A DNA stretch of 64,000 nucleotides from Gemmatimonadaceae bacterium (GCA_037721215.1 JBBJNV010000011.1:1-64000), one strand, 5' to 3'; shown: positions 35,246 to 44,485, numbered from the stretch's first letter. Numbers and translations: made by a program. Notes: generated by a model from the sequence alone, not told the origin.

Positions 35246-36399
35246 TGCTCCTAGGCATCGATGCCTCCAACCTTCGGGCGGGCGGGAGTCTGACTCATCT
35301 AGTCGAACTTCTGCGGGCGGCGGTTCCTGCGGCCCACGGCTTTGAGAGGATCGTCGTGTGGGCGGGAGCCGCGACCCTCGAGGCGATAGAGGAGCGCCGG
35401 TGGCTGCGGAAGTCGCACGACCCTCTGCTGGACCGTGCGCTACCGTATCGCCTCTTTTGGCAGCGATTCAGGGTGCCCCGACTGGCGGCCCTGGCGGGGT
35501 GCGATGTGCTGTGGGTTCCTGGTGGGTCCACGGCCAGCAGCTTTCGGCCCATGGTCACCATGAGCAGAAACATGCTGCCGTTCGAGTGGCGCGAAATGCG
35601 ACGCAACAGATTTGCATGGAGAACCTTAAAAAACCTGCTGCTGCATTTCGCTCAGCGAAGCTCCTTTCGCAGGGCAGAGGGCCTGATCTTCCTCTCGCGG
35701 TATGCCCGCGACGCCGTGATTGGCTTCGCGGGCGACAAAACGAAGGTGACCATCATCCCGCACGGGATCGAGAGTCGTTTTTCCTGCCGGCCGCGGGCAC
35801 AACAGCCGATCGGGGAATACACCACCGACAAGCCGTTCAGGCTGCTCTACGTCTCCATAGTGGACGTCCACAAACACCAGTGGCACGTGGCGGACGCTGT
35901 CGCTCGCCTGCGCACATCCGGTCTCCCGGTTGCAGTCGACCTGGTCGGTCCGGCCCATGGGCCAGCTCTGGCGAAGTTGAATGCGACCCTGAGGCGGGTG
36001 GATCCGACTCGCCAGTTCGTTCGTTACGTCGGCGCGGTTCCACACCGGGAACTCCATCGATTTTACGCGGCGGCGGATCTGAACATCTTCGCGTCGAGCT
36101 GCGAGAACATGCCTAACATACTTCTCGAGGCCATGGCCGCCGGGTTGCCCATCGCATGCTCACGAAGGGGTCCGATGCCGGAGATTCTTGGCGAAGCCGG
36201 AATCTATTTCGATCCTGAGAGGCCGGACGAGATAGCCGATGCGATTCGAAGGTTGATCGAGTCTCCCGATCTCAGGAGAGAGAAGGCTGAGGCTGCATTC
36301 GAGCGGTCGGCGGATTTTTCATGGGCTCGATGCGCGCGAGAGACCCTGGCGTTTCTTGCTGAGGTTGTGGACGTGGACCATCTCCGGTCGAAACGCTGA
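35245..36399 (+). CDS. glycosyltransferase family 4 (GT-B fold)
   Basis: A 384-residue retaining glycosyltransferase. The N-terminal domain opens LLGIDASNLRAGGSLTHLVE, with the Gly-rich donor loop. The C-terminal domain has KVTIIPHGIESRF, the FRLLYVSIVDVHKHQWH hinge, and the EX7E-type motif in IFASSCENMPNILLEAMAAG with PIACSRRGPMPEIL. It overlaps the methyltransferase stop by one base. Donor and linkage cannot be read from sequence. Confidence 0.9.
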   Translation: MLLGIDASNLRAGGSLTHLVELLRAAVPAAHGFERIVVWAGAATLEAIEERRWLRKSHDPLLDRALPYRLFWQRFRVPRLAALAGCDVLWVPGGSTASSFRPMVTMSRNMLPFEWREMRRNRFAWRTLKNLLLHFAQRSSFRRAEGLIFLSRYARDAVIGFAGDKTKVTIIPHGIESRFSCRPRAQQPIGEYTTDKPFRLLYVSIVDVHKHQWHVADAVARLRTSGLPVAVDLVGPAHGPALAKLNATLRRVDPTRQFVRYVGAVPHRELHRFYAAADLNIFASSCENMPNILLEAMAAGLPIACSRRGPMPEILGEAGIYFDPERPDEIADAIRRLIESPDLRREKAEAAFERSADFSWARCARETLAFLAEVVDVDHLRSKR

Positions 36400-36818
36400 C
36401 AATATAAACAGCTTCGTCGCCTGAAACCCCGCTCAAAGGTTCCTTTCGAAATTGGGAGACGCACAGGGCTTGCAAAATGCCGGGCGCCTATGACATTGTC
36501 ACGCGAACTGTTGTTTAAAAGTGGCTTCGGGACCAACCGCCCGAACAATATCTGATGTCGCAGATGACGCCTGCTGCACCGGAATCCTAAGAATTGGGGG
36601 TTGCGGGGTCGAGAAGTGACTCGTCATTCTCGGGTGGAATTGGAATTGCTTGTTTTTAGGATTTTTGGCTGTGGCTATTTGCGATAACGCCGACTAAAGG
36701 GACCGATGAACATTGAGCTGATGGCATATCGCGGACATCAGGGCGTCTCCGGCCTTGATGCACAAGACAGGAGACGCGGAAGGCCGGCGGGTGTGACCGT
36801 CGCATCGATCGAGCCATT
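36400..36818. other. intergenic leader region of the nucleotide-sugar operon
   Basis: A 419-nt gap before the first gene of the reductase-dehydratase-epimerase operon. There is no coding signal. It includes a T-rich tract near 36648-36664 and, just before the next gene, two interlocked inverted repeats listed separately. The operon promoter probably lies here. Confidence 0.5.
36743..36787 (+). promoter_or_regulatory. two interlocked inverted repeats, possible H-type pseudoknot
   Basis: GCGTCTCC (36743-36750) is complementary to GGAGACGC (36770-36777), and CCGGCCTT (36749-36756) to AAGGCCGG (36780-36787). The order a-b-a'-b', with a two-base overlap of a and b, is that of an H-type pseudoknot with about 6-8 bp per stem. 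It ends 31 nt before the start codon at 36819. Alternatively the repeats are mutually exclusive hairpins or nested protein-binding palindromes. Confidence 0.5.
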
Positions 36819-37688
36819 ATGAGGCTCCTTGTGCTAGGCGCCAACGGCATGCTCGGGCATCAACTCGTCGAGTCGCTACGCAGTAGGCACGAGGTCCAGG
36901 GGACCGTGTGGCTCGGTGAGGCTGCATACTCCGGGATTCGTAAGTTTCTGCCTGAAACGGTTCACTACGGGATCGACGTCAGGGACTACTCGACAGTTGA
37001 CGATCTCCTTCATCGCGTGCGGCCTGATGCAGTGATCAACGCAGTCGGCATCATCAAGCAGCGTGACGATGCGCATGACGCCGTCCTATGCGTGGAGGTG
37101 AATGCCCTGCTGCCACACCGCCTGGCTGCGACCTGTGCCGAAATCAGTTCCCGCCTGGTCCAGATGAGTACCGATTGCGTGTTCTCCGGGCGGAGTGGTA
37201 TGTATTCCGAGTCTGATCTTACGGATGCATGCGACCTCTACGGACGCTCCAAGCTCCTCAGCGAGGTCGTCTCGCCGGGCGCCCTGACTCTCCGCACTTC
37301 GATAATCGGTCTGGAGCTGTCCCGGAAGGTGAGCCTGATCGAATGGTTTCTCGCCCAGCAGGGTCCGGTCAAAGGGTTTAGAAAGGCGATCTATTCAGGC
37401 TTCACCACTTTGGAGATGGCTCGCATCATCGAGCACGCGCTCGTGAGGCATCCGACGAAGAGCGGGCTTTATCACGTCAGCAGCGAGCCCATCGACAAGT
37501 ACTCACTGCTGTGCATGCTGCGCGACCGGTTGGGAAGGCCAGCCGATATCGTACCGGACGATGAATTCATATGTGACCGAAGTCTTGACTCCACGCGTTT
37601 CCGGTCTGAGTTCGGCTACACGCCCCCCGACTGGGGAGTGATGCTGGACGATCTCGCCGCACAGATCCGGGAGCGATATTCATGCTGA
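36819..37688 (+). CDS. RmlD-like SDR reductase for a UDP-6-deoxy-L-hexosamine
   Basis: A 289-residue reductase. The cofactor motif is LLVLGANGMLGHQLVESL, followed by INAVGIIKQRDDAHDA and QMSTDCVFSGRSGMYSE. The YxxxK is in CDLYGRSKLLSEV. It lacks the C-terminal cupin domain of WbjC/FnlB, the UDP-L-FucNAc-pathway reductase, and in size fits WbvR/QnlB of the UDP-L-QuiNAc route. It overlaps the dehydratase gene by 7 nt. Its predicted job is C4-keto reduction of the product of the next gene's enzyme. Confidence 0.85.
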   Translation: MRLLVLGANGMLGHQLVESLRSRHEVQGTVWLGEAAYSGIRKFLPETVHYGIDVRDYSTVDDLLHRVRPDAVINAVGIIKQRDDAHDAVLCVEVNALLPHRLAATCAEISSRLVQMSTDCVFSGRSGMYSESDLTDACDLYGRSKLLSEVVSPGALTLRTSIIGLELSRKVSLIEWFLAQQGPVKGFRKAIYSGFTTLEMARIIEHALVRHPTKSGLYHVSSEPIDKYSLLCMLRDRLGRPADIVPDDEFICDRSLDSTRFRSEFGYTPPDWGVMLDDLAAQIRERYSC

Positions 37689-38695
37689 TGGATGGAGCCG
37701 TCGTCTTGATAACCGGGGGAACCGGATCCTTTGGCAACGCCGTCGTGAGGCGCTTGCTGGCAATGGCCGTGCGCGAAATCCGGATCTTTAGCCGGGACGA
37801 GAAGAAGCAGGAAGACATGCGCGCCATCTTCAAGGCGAACACGTTGAAGTTCCACATCGGGGACGTACGCGATTACAACAGCATCAACCAGGCTCTCAAA
37901 GGGGTGGATCACGTCTTCCACGCCGCCGCACTGAAGCAGGTCCCGGCCTGTGAATTCTACCCGATGGAGGCGCTGCGCACCAACGCGCTGGGAGCCGAGA
38001 ACGTGATGGACGCCGCCATTGCGAATCGCGTGAAGACCGTCGTCATGCTGAGCACGGACAAAGCCGTCTACCCTATCAACGCCATGGGCTTGTCCAAGGC
38101 ATTGATGGAAAAACTGATGGTTGCCAAAGCGCGCACGCAGGGGGCGGGCGACACGGTCATTTGCTGCACACGCTATGGGAACGTCATGGCTTCGCGTGGT
38201 TCAGTCATCCCCCTTTTCGTCCAGCAGGCCAGGGAAAACAAGCGGCTTACTATCACCGACGGAACTATGACCCGGTTCATGATGTCACTGGACGACGCTG
38301 TCGCCCTCGTGTATCACGCGTTCGAGTTCAGCCGTCCGGGAGACATCTTCGTCCAGAAAGCCCCCGCCGCGACCATTCTGGATGTTGCCAACGCGGTCCA
38401 GGAGGTCTTCCAGAAAGACAACCCACTGGAGACGATAGGCACACGCCATGGCGAGAAACGTTACGAGACTCTCGTCTCGCGTGAGGAGATGGCCCGGGCG
38501 GAGGATCGCGGCCGCTATTTCCGCATTCCTGCCGACAACCGCGACCTGAACTATGACACGTTCGTATTCCAGGGCGAGACGAGTATTTCCGAACTGGACG
38601 ATTACACGTCCCACAACACCGAGCGATTGACCGTTCCGCATGTCGTCGACTTGCTGCGCAATCTCGACTTCATCCAGAATCAGCTAAGTGCCTGA
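37682..38695 (+). CDS. capE: UDP-GlcNAc 4,6-dehydratase/5-epimerase (CapE/WbjB/FnlA family)
   Basis: A 337-residue SDR that converts UDP-GlcNAc to 4-keto-6-deoxy-L sugars. The cofactor motif is VLITGGTGSFGNAVVRRLL, then IRIFSRDEKKQEDMR, HAAALKQVPACEFYPMEA and VMLSTDKAVYPINAMGLSKA. In this family Met and Lys take the place of YxxxK in NAMGLSK, consistent with CapE-type enzymes. TRYGNVMASRGSVIPLF and RHGEKRYETLVSREEM complete the signature. It overlaps its neighbours at both ends, so the three enzymes are translationally coupled. Confidence 0.92.
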   Translation: MLMDGAVVLITGGTGSFGNAVVRRLLAMAVREIRIFSRDEKKQEDMRAIFKANTLKFHIGDVRDYNSINQALKGVDHVFHAAALKQVPACEFYPMEALRTNALGAENVMDAAIANRVKTVVMLSTDKAVYPINAMGLSKALMEKLMVAKARTQGAGDTVICCTRYGNVMASRGSVIPLFVQQARENKRLTITDGTMTRFMMSLDDAVALVYHAFEFSRPGDIFVQKAPAATILDVANAVQEVFQKDNPLETIGTRHGEKRYETLVSREEMARAEDRGRYFRIPADNRDLNYDTFVFQGETSISELDDYTSHNTERLTVPHVVDLLRNLDFIQNQLSA

Positions 38696-39800
38696 AGTGA
38701 TGACCGTTGTCGGCACCAGGCCCGAGCTGATCAAGCTTTCACGTGTGATCGCGGAACTGGATCACCAGGTCGATCACGTCCTCGTGCATACCGGCCAGAA
38801 CCACGACTTCGAGCTGAATGAGGTGTTTTTCCAGGATCTCGGGATTCGCCGGCCCGATCATTTTCTCAACGCAGCAGGGGCGAACGCGGCCCAGACGATC
38901 GCGCGCGTCATCGAACGGCTGGATGCAATACTCGAAGTTCGCCGCCCAGATGCCGTGCTCGTCCTGGGCGACACCAACTCCTGCCTCGGGGCGATCGCCG
39001 TGAAGCGGCGCAAGATCCCGATATTCCACATGGAGGCCGGCAACCGCTGCTTCGACCTCCGTGTGCCCGAAGAGATCAACCGGAAGATCATCGATCACCT
39101 GAGTGACATCAATCTCGTCTACACCGAGCACGCTCGCCGCTACCTGCTCGCCGAAGGCATCCGCCCGGACACGGTGATCAAGACAGGCTCACCAATGCGA
39201 GAGGTTCTCTCACATTTCTCCAGCGTTATCGAGGCGTCGGACGCAATGTCGGCTCTGGGCCTCGAACCGGACGGATTCTTCATCGTCTCCGCTCATCGTG
39301 AAGACAACGTTGATGATCCTGTTCGCCTGGCGACGCTGCTCAGGAGCCTCGACTCGCTTGCCACGGAATTCGGAAAACGCGTGCTCTTTTCGGTGCACCC
39401 GCGAACGCGCGCGCGGATGGCAACGTACGGGCTTTCTTCAAGCCCGTCCGTCGCATTTCTGAAGCCGCTGGGATTCTTCGACTACGTCAAGCTCCAGATG
39501 AACGCCTTCTGCGTAGTGTCCGATAGCGGAACCCTCACAGAAGAGGCGTCGATCCTCGGCTTCCCCGCGATCACGATACGTGACGCCCACGAGCGGCCGG
39601 AGGGCATGGACGAGGGGACGCTCATCATGACGGGCGTGGATGCGGAGCGAATGGTCCATGCAGTCCGGGTTCTCCGGTCACAGCCCCGGAGCGGTACGCG
39701 CCAGATCACGGATTACGGGGCCGACAACGTTTCAATCAAAGTCGTGCGGATCATTCTCAGCTACATCGATTTCGTCAGGCGAACCGTGTGGTATCAGTGA
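38688..39800 (+). CDS. wecB: non-hydrolysing UDP-HexNAc 2-epimerase (WecB/WbjD/CapG family)
   Basis: A 370-residue GT-B-fold epimerase. The N-terminal MTVVGTRPELIKLSRVIAEL, then VHTGQNHDFELNEVFF, VLGDTNSCLGAIAVKRRKIP and HMEAGNRCFDLRVPEEINRK are the expected blocks. The C-terminal SDSGTLTEEASILGFPAITI is conserved. It would catalyse the last step, C2 epimerisation to UDP-L-QuiNAc or UDP-L-FucNAc. It overlaps the dehydratase by 8 nt and the next glycosyltransferase by 4 nt. Confidence 0.92.
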   Translation: MPEVMTVVGTRPELIKLSRVIAELDHQVDHVLVHTGQNHDFELNEVFFQDLGIRRPDHFLNAAGANAAQTIARVIERLDAILEVRRPDAVLVLGDTNSCLGAIAVKRRKIPIFHMEAGNRCFDLRVPEEINRKIIDHLSDINLVYTEHARRYLLAEGIRPDTVIKTGSPMREVLSHFSSVIEASDAMSALGLEPDGFFIVSAHREDNVDDPVRLATLLRSLDSLATEFGKRVLFSVHPRTRARMATYGLSSSPSVAFLKPLGFFDYVKLQMNAFCVVSDSGTLTEEASILGFPAITIRDAHERPEGMDEGTLIMTGVDAERMVHAVRVLRSQPRSGTRQITDYGADNVSIKVVRIILSYIDFVRRTVWYQ

Positions 39801-41014
39801 CCGAACGCCTGATGCGCATTGCACTCGTCGCCGATGCATACAAGCCTCTCCGCTCGTCGGCGGCCGTACAGATCCGGGATCTGGCTCACGAGCTGGCGGC
39901 ACAGGGTCACTCCCCAACGGTAATCGTGCCCGCAATCCAACTCGAGCGCGACTGGAGTCTGGAGAACGACGACGGTGTAGAGGTCCTGCGCGTTTCTGCA
40001 CCACGCACCAAGGACGTGGGAAATGTGCGCCGCGTCTTGTCAGAGCTGCTGCTCCCCTATGTCATGCTGAGAAGATTCTCTCAGAGCCCGCTGTCCGGCC
40101 GCCAGTGGGACGCAGTCGTCTGGTATTCTCCTTCCATTTTCCTCGGGCCGCTGGTAAGCCGGCTGAAGCGGGCCTACCATTGCCCGAGCTATCTCATTCT
40201 TCGGGATATGTTTCCGGAGTGGGCGGTGGACACGGGCGTGATCGGAAGAGGCCCCGCTTTCCACCTCTTCAAACGAGTGGCCCGATATCAGTACTCGCTG
40301 GCCGACACGATCGGAGTTCAGTCTCCGGCCAATCTCGGACTGTTCGATGGTAGCGACGGTTCCGGGCAGCGGAGGGTTGAAGTCCTCAACAACTGGCTCG
40401 CTGAACCGAGGAACGCTCAGAGCCCTGTCTTGGTGTCAGAGACCACCTTGGCAGGCCGGACCATCTTCGTATACGCCGGCAACATGGGAGTATCGCAGGA
40501 CATGCCCGCCGTGCTACGGCTCGCCGAGCGCATGCAGAGCCGGCAAGATGCCGGTTTTTTCTTCGTGGGGAGAGGCACCGAGGTCGATAAGCTTCGGGCG
40601 CTGGCAATGCAAATGAAGCTGGACAACACCCTCTTCCATGGCGAAATCGAGCCTTGGGAAGTCCCCGGAATGCTCGCGCAGTGCCACATTGGCATCGTCA
40701 CTCTGGATCTCCGCCACAAGACACACAACGTGCCCGGCAAGTTTCTCAATTACCTGCAGGCGGGTTTGCCGGTCCTTGCACGACTGAATCCAGGTAATGA
40801 CCTGGAGAAACTGATTCGGGACGAAGGGGTCGGCCTTTCCTGCAGTGATCCATCGATCGAGCTGTTCCATGAGTTAGCGGTTAAGCTGCTGGACGATCGT
40901 GGGTCGTTCGAACACGCAGCAGCGAGAGGAAAGGAACTGGCACAACGCATGTTCTCGGTGCGGGCAGCAGCTGCGCAAATCGTCGATCGGTTGCAGAACT
41001 CCAACGGCCAGTGA
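39797..41014 (+). CDS. glycosyltransferase family 4, WbuB-like (6-deoxy-L-HexNAc transferase candidate)
   Basis: A protein of about 405 residues. The opening MRIALVADAYKPLRSSAAVQ, the LILRDMFPEWAVDTGVI segment and the donor-domain IFVYAGNMGVSQDMPAVLRL with VPGKFLNYLQAGLPVLA match the WbuB type. That enzyme adds L-FucNAc or L-QuiNAc in loci with the same gene order. The GTG at 39797 overlaps the epimerase stop as GTGA. An ATG at 39812 is an alternative. The C-terminus FSVRAAAAQIVDRLQ is echoed by a remnant 220 nt downstream. Confidence 0.85.
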   Translation: MTERLMRIALVADAYKPLRSSAAVQIRDLAHELAAQGHSPTVIVPAIQLERDWSLENDDGVEVLRVSAPRTKDVGNVRRVLSELLLPYVMLRRFSQSPLSGRQWDAVVWYSPSIFLGPLVSRLKRAYHCPSYLILRDMFPEWAVDTGVIGRGPAFHLFKRVARYQYSLADTIGVQSPANLGLFDGSDGSGQRRVEVLNNWLAEPRNAQSPVLVSETTLAGRTIFVYAGNMGVSQDMPAVLRLAERMQSRQDAGFFFVGRGTEVDKLRALAMQMKLDNTLFHGEIEPWEVPGMLAQCHIGIVTLDLRHKTHNVPGKFLNYLQAGLPVLARLNPGNDLEKLIRDEGVGLSCSDPSIELFHELAVKLLDDRGSFEHAAARGKELAQRMFSVRAAAAQIVDRLQNSNGQ

Positions 41015-41237
41015 CGCCGAATCGAGGGCGCACGTGCTTAGTCAGGTCTGAGTCTTCCGGCATTCATGGACGGAACGGGATCGGTGCCGTGAGACACAGA
41101 ACGCAGGGGGCGATAGAGCTGTTACATGTTTCCTGAGGCCGTTCTGCCCGCCTCTCTACTCAGCGCGTTCCTTGTGAGCGTGCTGGTAGGGCTCCTTTTC
41201 GTCGGCCGAGGCGGCCAGCTTCCGCTTTTACGGGCAA

Positions 41238-41291
41238 ATGTTTTCCGTGGCCGCCGCAGCCGAGCAGATCATCGAGGTGCTGAAGAGGTAG
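41238..41291 (+). pseudogene. 3' tail remnant of a WbuB-like glycosyltransferase
   Basis: The plus strand reads MFSVAAAAEQIIEVLKR followed by a stop. This closely resembles the end of the preceding intact enzyme, MFSVRAAAAQIVDRLQ. Only this tail is recognisable. The 220 nt between the two show no continuous homologous frame. It is best explained as what is left of a second, deleted or recombined transferase copy. Confidence 0.6.
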
Positions 41292-41366
41292 CAGGAACCA
41301 GGCGCCGGGCCGGGAACCCGCCACCGCGACCCGCATTTTAGACGGGCAACCGGTGGCGAACCGGGC

Positions 41367-43856
41367 TCATTTCGTATGGCCATACGCATACGGATGGCCC
41401 TGAGCGTAACCGTAGCCGTATTCGTATCCATACCCGGGCTGCCTGGGATCGAAGCCATTTACAACCGTACCGCCGACCTGCACGCGCAGGTGATGCAACT
41501 GAGCTGCCGCGTGGTGTAGCGCCCTCTTGTCTGTAACTCCGGCACGCGCTACCAGAAACGTCGAGTCGGCAAGTGTTGCCAGCACGGCCGCGTCGGACAC
41601 GAAGTTCAGGGGCGGCGTATCTATCACAATCATGTCGAACTGCTGCCTCAACTCCTCGAGTAGATTCAGCATCTGGACGGATCCAAGGAGCTCCGCCGGG
41701 TTGGGTGGAAAGCGACCCGATGCCAGAAGATGAAGCACGTTCCCTTCACCGTCGACAGGAACTGTCTGGAGCGCCGCCGCGACAGTCGATTTGCCGATGA
41801 GAAGCTGCGTGAGACCGGGCTCACGCGATACGCCAAACAGCTTGTGGAGGACGCCCTGCCGCAGATCGGCGTCGATCAGCAGGGTGCGTGTCCCGCGGCG
41901 AGCGAGCGTCAGGGCAAGATTGGACGCGGTCGTGCTTTTTCCGTCGCCGGGAAGAGCGCTCGTGATGAGCAATACCTGATTCGGGTGATCAGCGGGGACG
42001 AAGAGGATGTTTGTCCGGAGGCCGCGATATGCCTCGGCGAATACGTCTCCTGAGTCAAGCTGCGTAATCAAGGCTGTGCCTGAAGCGGCGCCCGCGGGTG
42101 CAATCGCTGCCGCAGCCGTCCCACCATTGGTACCCTTCAGTATTGCACGCCCTGTGGCTGGCATGACGGGGATGGCGGCCAATATGGGCAGCCCGCCGGT
42201 GACGCTCTGAACGTCTTCTCTTGTTCTCACCTTTGTATCGAGCGCATCCCTGGCAACCGCCAGCCCGCCGCCAAGAAAAAGTCCGAGCAGTGCTCCAAGC
42301 ACTATGTTGCGTACCGGCTTCGGTGAAGTCGGGCGATCCGGAATCAGCGCGCGATCTATCACGCGAACTCCTCCCGGCTGCACAGCTAACTTGATCTCAG
42401 CTTCCTTCAGCCGGGTCTGCAGGAGAGTTGAGATATCTTCGAGCAGCTTCTGCTCGCGCGAAAGGCGGGCAAACGCGATCTCCCGCGCAGGAATTTTTTC
42501 TACCTGAGCGCCGAAGGACCGAATGGTGGTATTGATCGACGAGAGCTTGCTGTCGAGGCCAACGAGATAGGCCCGGGCCATCTGGGTCAGCTGGCCATCG
42601 AGATCGCCGATTCGCTGCGAAACAGCCACCACGTCAGCGTTCCCGGGATTGCGGCGAACGAGGAGCTGAGACCGTTCGTTCTCCAGCACAATCAGGGATT
42701 GGAGAATGTCCTGCATGCCCCGGTTCGTGATGAATGAGGGGAAAGCGGCTATGTCCCGCGCGGCGCTCGCCCCGGGCGCCGGCTGCTTCGCGAGCACGCT
42801 GGCGAGTGACCGGCTCTCCGACTCTATCTGCTCGCGCTCGGCTTGCAGCTCCGCCATGCGCCTTACCTGGGCCTGGGCCTCGTCGGCAATGCTCACAACT
42901 TTGGCTTCTTCCCGATATCCACCCAGGGCCGACTCTGCCCCCTTCAATTGGCGCTCATAACTCCCCACCTGCTCTTTCAGAAAAGAGACTGTAGTGGTGG
43001 CCTCGGACTTTGTGGTCTGGGCCTTGTAAAGCATGAATTCGTGGAGCAGAAGATTCGGCACCGCCGCGGCCTCCAAACGGCTGTTGCTCTCATACCGGAC
43101 GTTGATAATCTGTGCCTCTCTGCTTGCCCTTGAGACATTCAGGTTTTTTCGCATCGCGTCAACCGCACGCCGCAAAGGGCGAACTCGAAGGGTGAGCTCC
43201 GGCGGGAGAGAGGCGCCGGCCGGCTGCTCCAGAACGAGCGCCGCCCTTCCAATCGAAAACGGCTTGCCTTTTTCCACCATTGCGGGAAGAGCGGCGCGGG
43301 CCCCGCCGCTCGTCTGACGTATCGCGTAGATGCCGTTCGCCTTTCTCGTCAGCACGAACTCTGATTCGGCCATGTCTGCCGGAATGTTGAGCACGCGTAT
43401 CGCGCGACGCGCGTCAGATGGGCCTGGCACCTCGAGATTTAAATGCAGTGCCTGCGCGACGTTCTCGGCAAGCTGCCGGCTGCGCAACACTTCGATCTCG
43501 GTCAGAATAGCCCCGCCATTCATTCCCGGGAGGGCCACGGCTTCGCTAAGCGGAGATCGTCCGCCGTCCTTGTCCTCGATTCGGATGGTCGCGCTGCTCT
43601 GGTAAACTGGATCAGCCATCTGCGTGTAAATCGCAGCAGCGGCCACGGTGGCCACCGCAACCCCGGCAACGAGCCAGCGGTTTCTTCGAAAGGCGAGGGA
43701 GAGTTGCCCGAATGAAAGCGGGTCGCTTTCCACCCTGATTGCCTGAGCAAAAGTGGTCTCTTGGTCATCCATCGGCCCGGGGCCACGGTTATCCGCAAGC
43801 CGGGGTTGCGACCCGGACGAAGTGACGGCCACATCTACGCGGGAGTTTCTATTCAT
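41367..43856 (-). CDS. wzc: polysaccharide co-polymerase and bacterial tyrosine kinase (Wzc type)
   Basis: An 829-residue inner-membrane protein controlling polysaccharide chain length and export. The first membrane segment is near residue 60 (WLVAGVAVATVAAAAIY), with a long periplasmic Wzz/GNVR part rich in coiled coil and a second segment before the kinase (VRNIVLGALLGLFLGGGLAV). The kinase has Walker A SALPGDGKSTTASN near residue 635, Walker A' TLLIDADLRQG, and Walker B MIVIDTPPLNFVSDA. The C-terminus is a tyrosine cluster with six Tyr alternating with Gly after PRQPGYGYEYG, the autophosphorylation tail. It starts 2 nt after the wza stop. Confidence 0.94.
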   Translation of the reverse strand: MNRNSRVDVAVTSSGSQPRLADNRGPGPMDDQETTFAQAIRVESDPLSFGQLSLAFRRNRWLVAGVAVATVAAAAIYTQMADPVYQSSATIRIEDKDGGRSPLSEAVALPGMNGGAILTEIEVLRSRQLAENVAQALHLNLEVPGPSDARRAIRVLNIPADMAESEFVLTRKANGIYAIRQTSGGARAALPAMVEKGKPFSIGRAALVLEQPAGASLPPELTLRVRPLRRAVDAMRKNLNVSRASREAQIINVRYESNSRLEAAAVPNLLLHEFMLYKAQTTKSEATTTVSFLKEQVGSYERQLKGAESALGGYREEAKVVSIADEAQAQVRRMAELQAEREQIESESRSLASVLAKQPAPGASAARDIAAFPSFITNRGMQDILQSLIVLENERSQLLVRRNPGNADVVAVSQRIGDLDGQLTQMARAYLVGLDSKLSSINTTIRSFGAQVEKIPAREIAFARLSREQKLLEDISTLLQTRLKEAEIKLAVQPGGVRVIDRALIPDRPTSPKPVRNIVLGALLGLFLGGGLAVARDALDTKVRTREDVQSVTGGLPILAAIPVMPATGRAILKGTNGGTAAAAIAPAGAASGTALITQLDSGDVFAEAYRGLRTNILFVPADHPNQVLLITSALPGDGKSTTASNLALTLARRGTRTLLIDADLRQGVLHKLFGVSREPGLTQLLIGKSTVAAALQTVPVDGEGNVLHLLASGRFPPNPAELLGSVQMLNLLEELRQQFDMIVIDTPPLNFVSDAAVLATLADSTFLVARAGVTDKRALHHAAAQLHHLRVQVGGTVVNGFDPRQPGYGYEYGYGYAQGHPYAYGHTK

Positions 43857-43858
43857 CG

Positions 43859-44485
43859 TCAGCGAAGGAGGAGCGTGAGGGCGACGGTTGCAACAGAGAG
43901 CCCAGCGCTGATAGCAAGCGCGCCGTTACGATCGAGCCAGCCTCGCCGGTCAACGAATATCTGGTCGTCCGACCGTATGTCGATTACGCTCAGCGACGAG
44001 CCGGCGGCTGCCCGGTCAAGGATGGCGGTGCCGTTGCGCACCACACGCAGACGATTCAAGTCACCGGCAGGTGTGGCTCCTCCCGCCATGGCAACCACAC
44101 CCGCAAGGCTCATGGTGGGGTCAACGGCATAAGGGCCAGGCTTGGTCACCTCGCCCAGCACATACACCCGCCTCAACGGCGTGACGGTAATCGACGGATT
44201 TCGGAGCTCGACAGAGTACCCCGCAACCAGCATGTCCCGAAGCTTCGACATCGGGATATCGAGAAGCGTGATCTTACCAAGCAGCGGAAGCGTAACGACT
44301 CCGAGTTCATCCACCACAAAATCGCCGCTAAGGTCTGGTTCGCGCCATACCGATATTCGAACTATGTCTCCTGGTGCCAGCGCAATGGCGCCGGATTGCG
44401 ACCCGCTGGCCGGAACCTGGGCGTCGACGGTCCCGAGGGACGCGAGGAGCAGGAGTGTGATACATGCGACCCTGCGAATTTGCAT
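43859..44485 (-). CDS. wza: outer-membrane polysaccharide export protein (Wza type, short)
   Basis: A 208-residue protein with a signal peptide (IRRVACITLLLLASLGTVDA). The polysaccharide export domain has ALAPGDIVRISVWREPDLSG and VVDELGVVTLPLLGKI. A SLBB domain has VYVLGEVTKPGPYAVDPTMS and LAGVVAMAGGATPAGDLNRL. It lacks the further SLBB and C-terminal helix domains of full Wza (about 360-380 residues), but ends in a hydrophobic stretch (GALAISAGLSVATVALTLLL) that may act as membrane anchor. It forms a transcription unit with wzc. Confidence 0.9.
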   Translation of the reverse strand: MQIRRVACITLLLLASLGTVDAQVPASGSQSGAIALAPGDIVRISVWREPDLSGDFVVDELGVVTLPLLGKITLLDIPMSKLRDMLVAGYSVELRNPSITVTPLRRVYVLGEVTKPGPYAVDPTMSLAGVVAMAGGATPAGDLNRLRVVRNGTAILDRAAAGSSLSVIDIRSDDQIFVDRRGWLDRNGALAISAGLSVATVALTLLLR

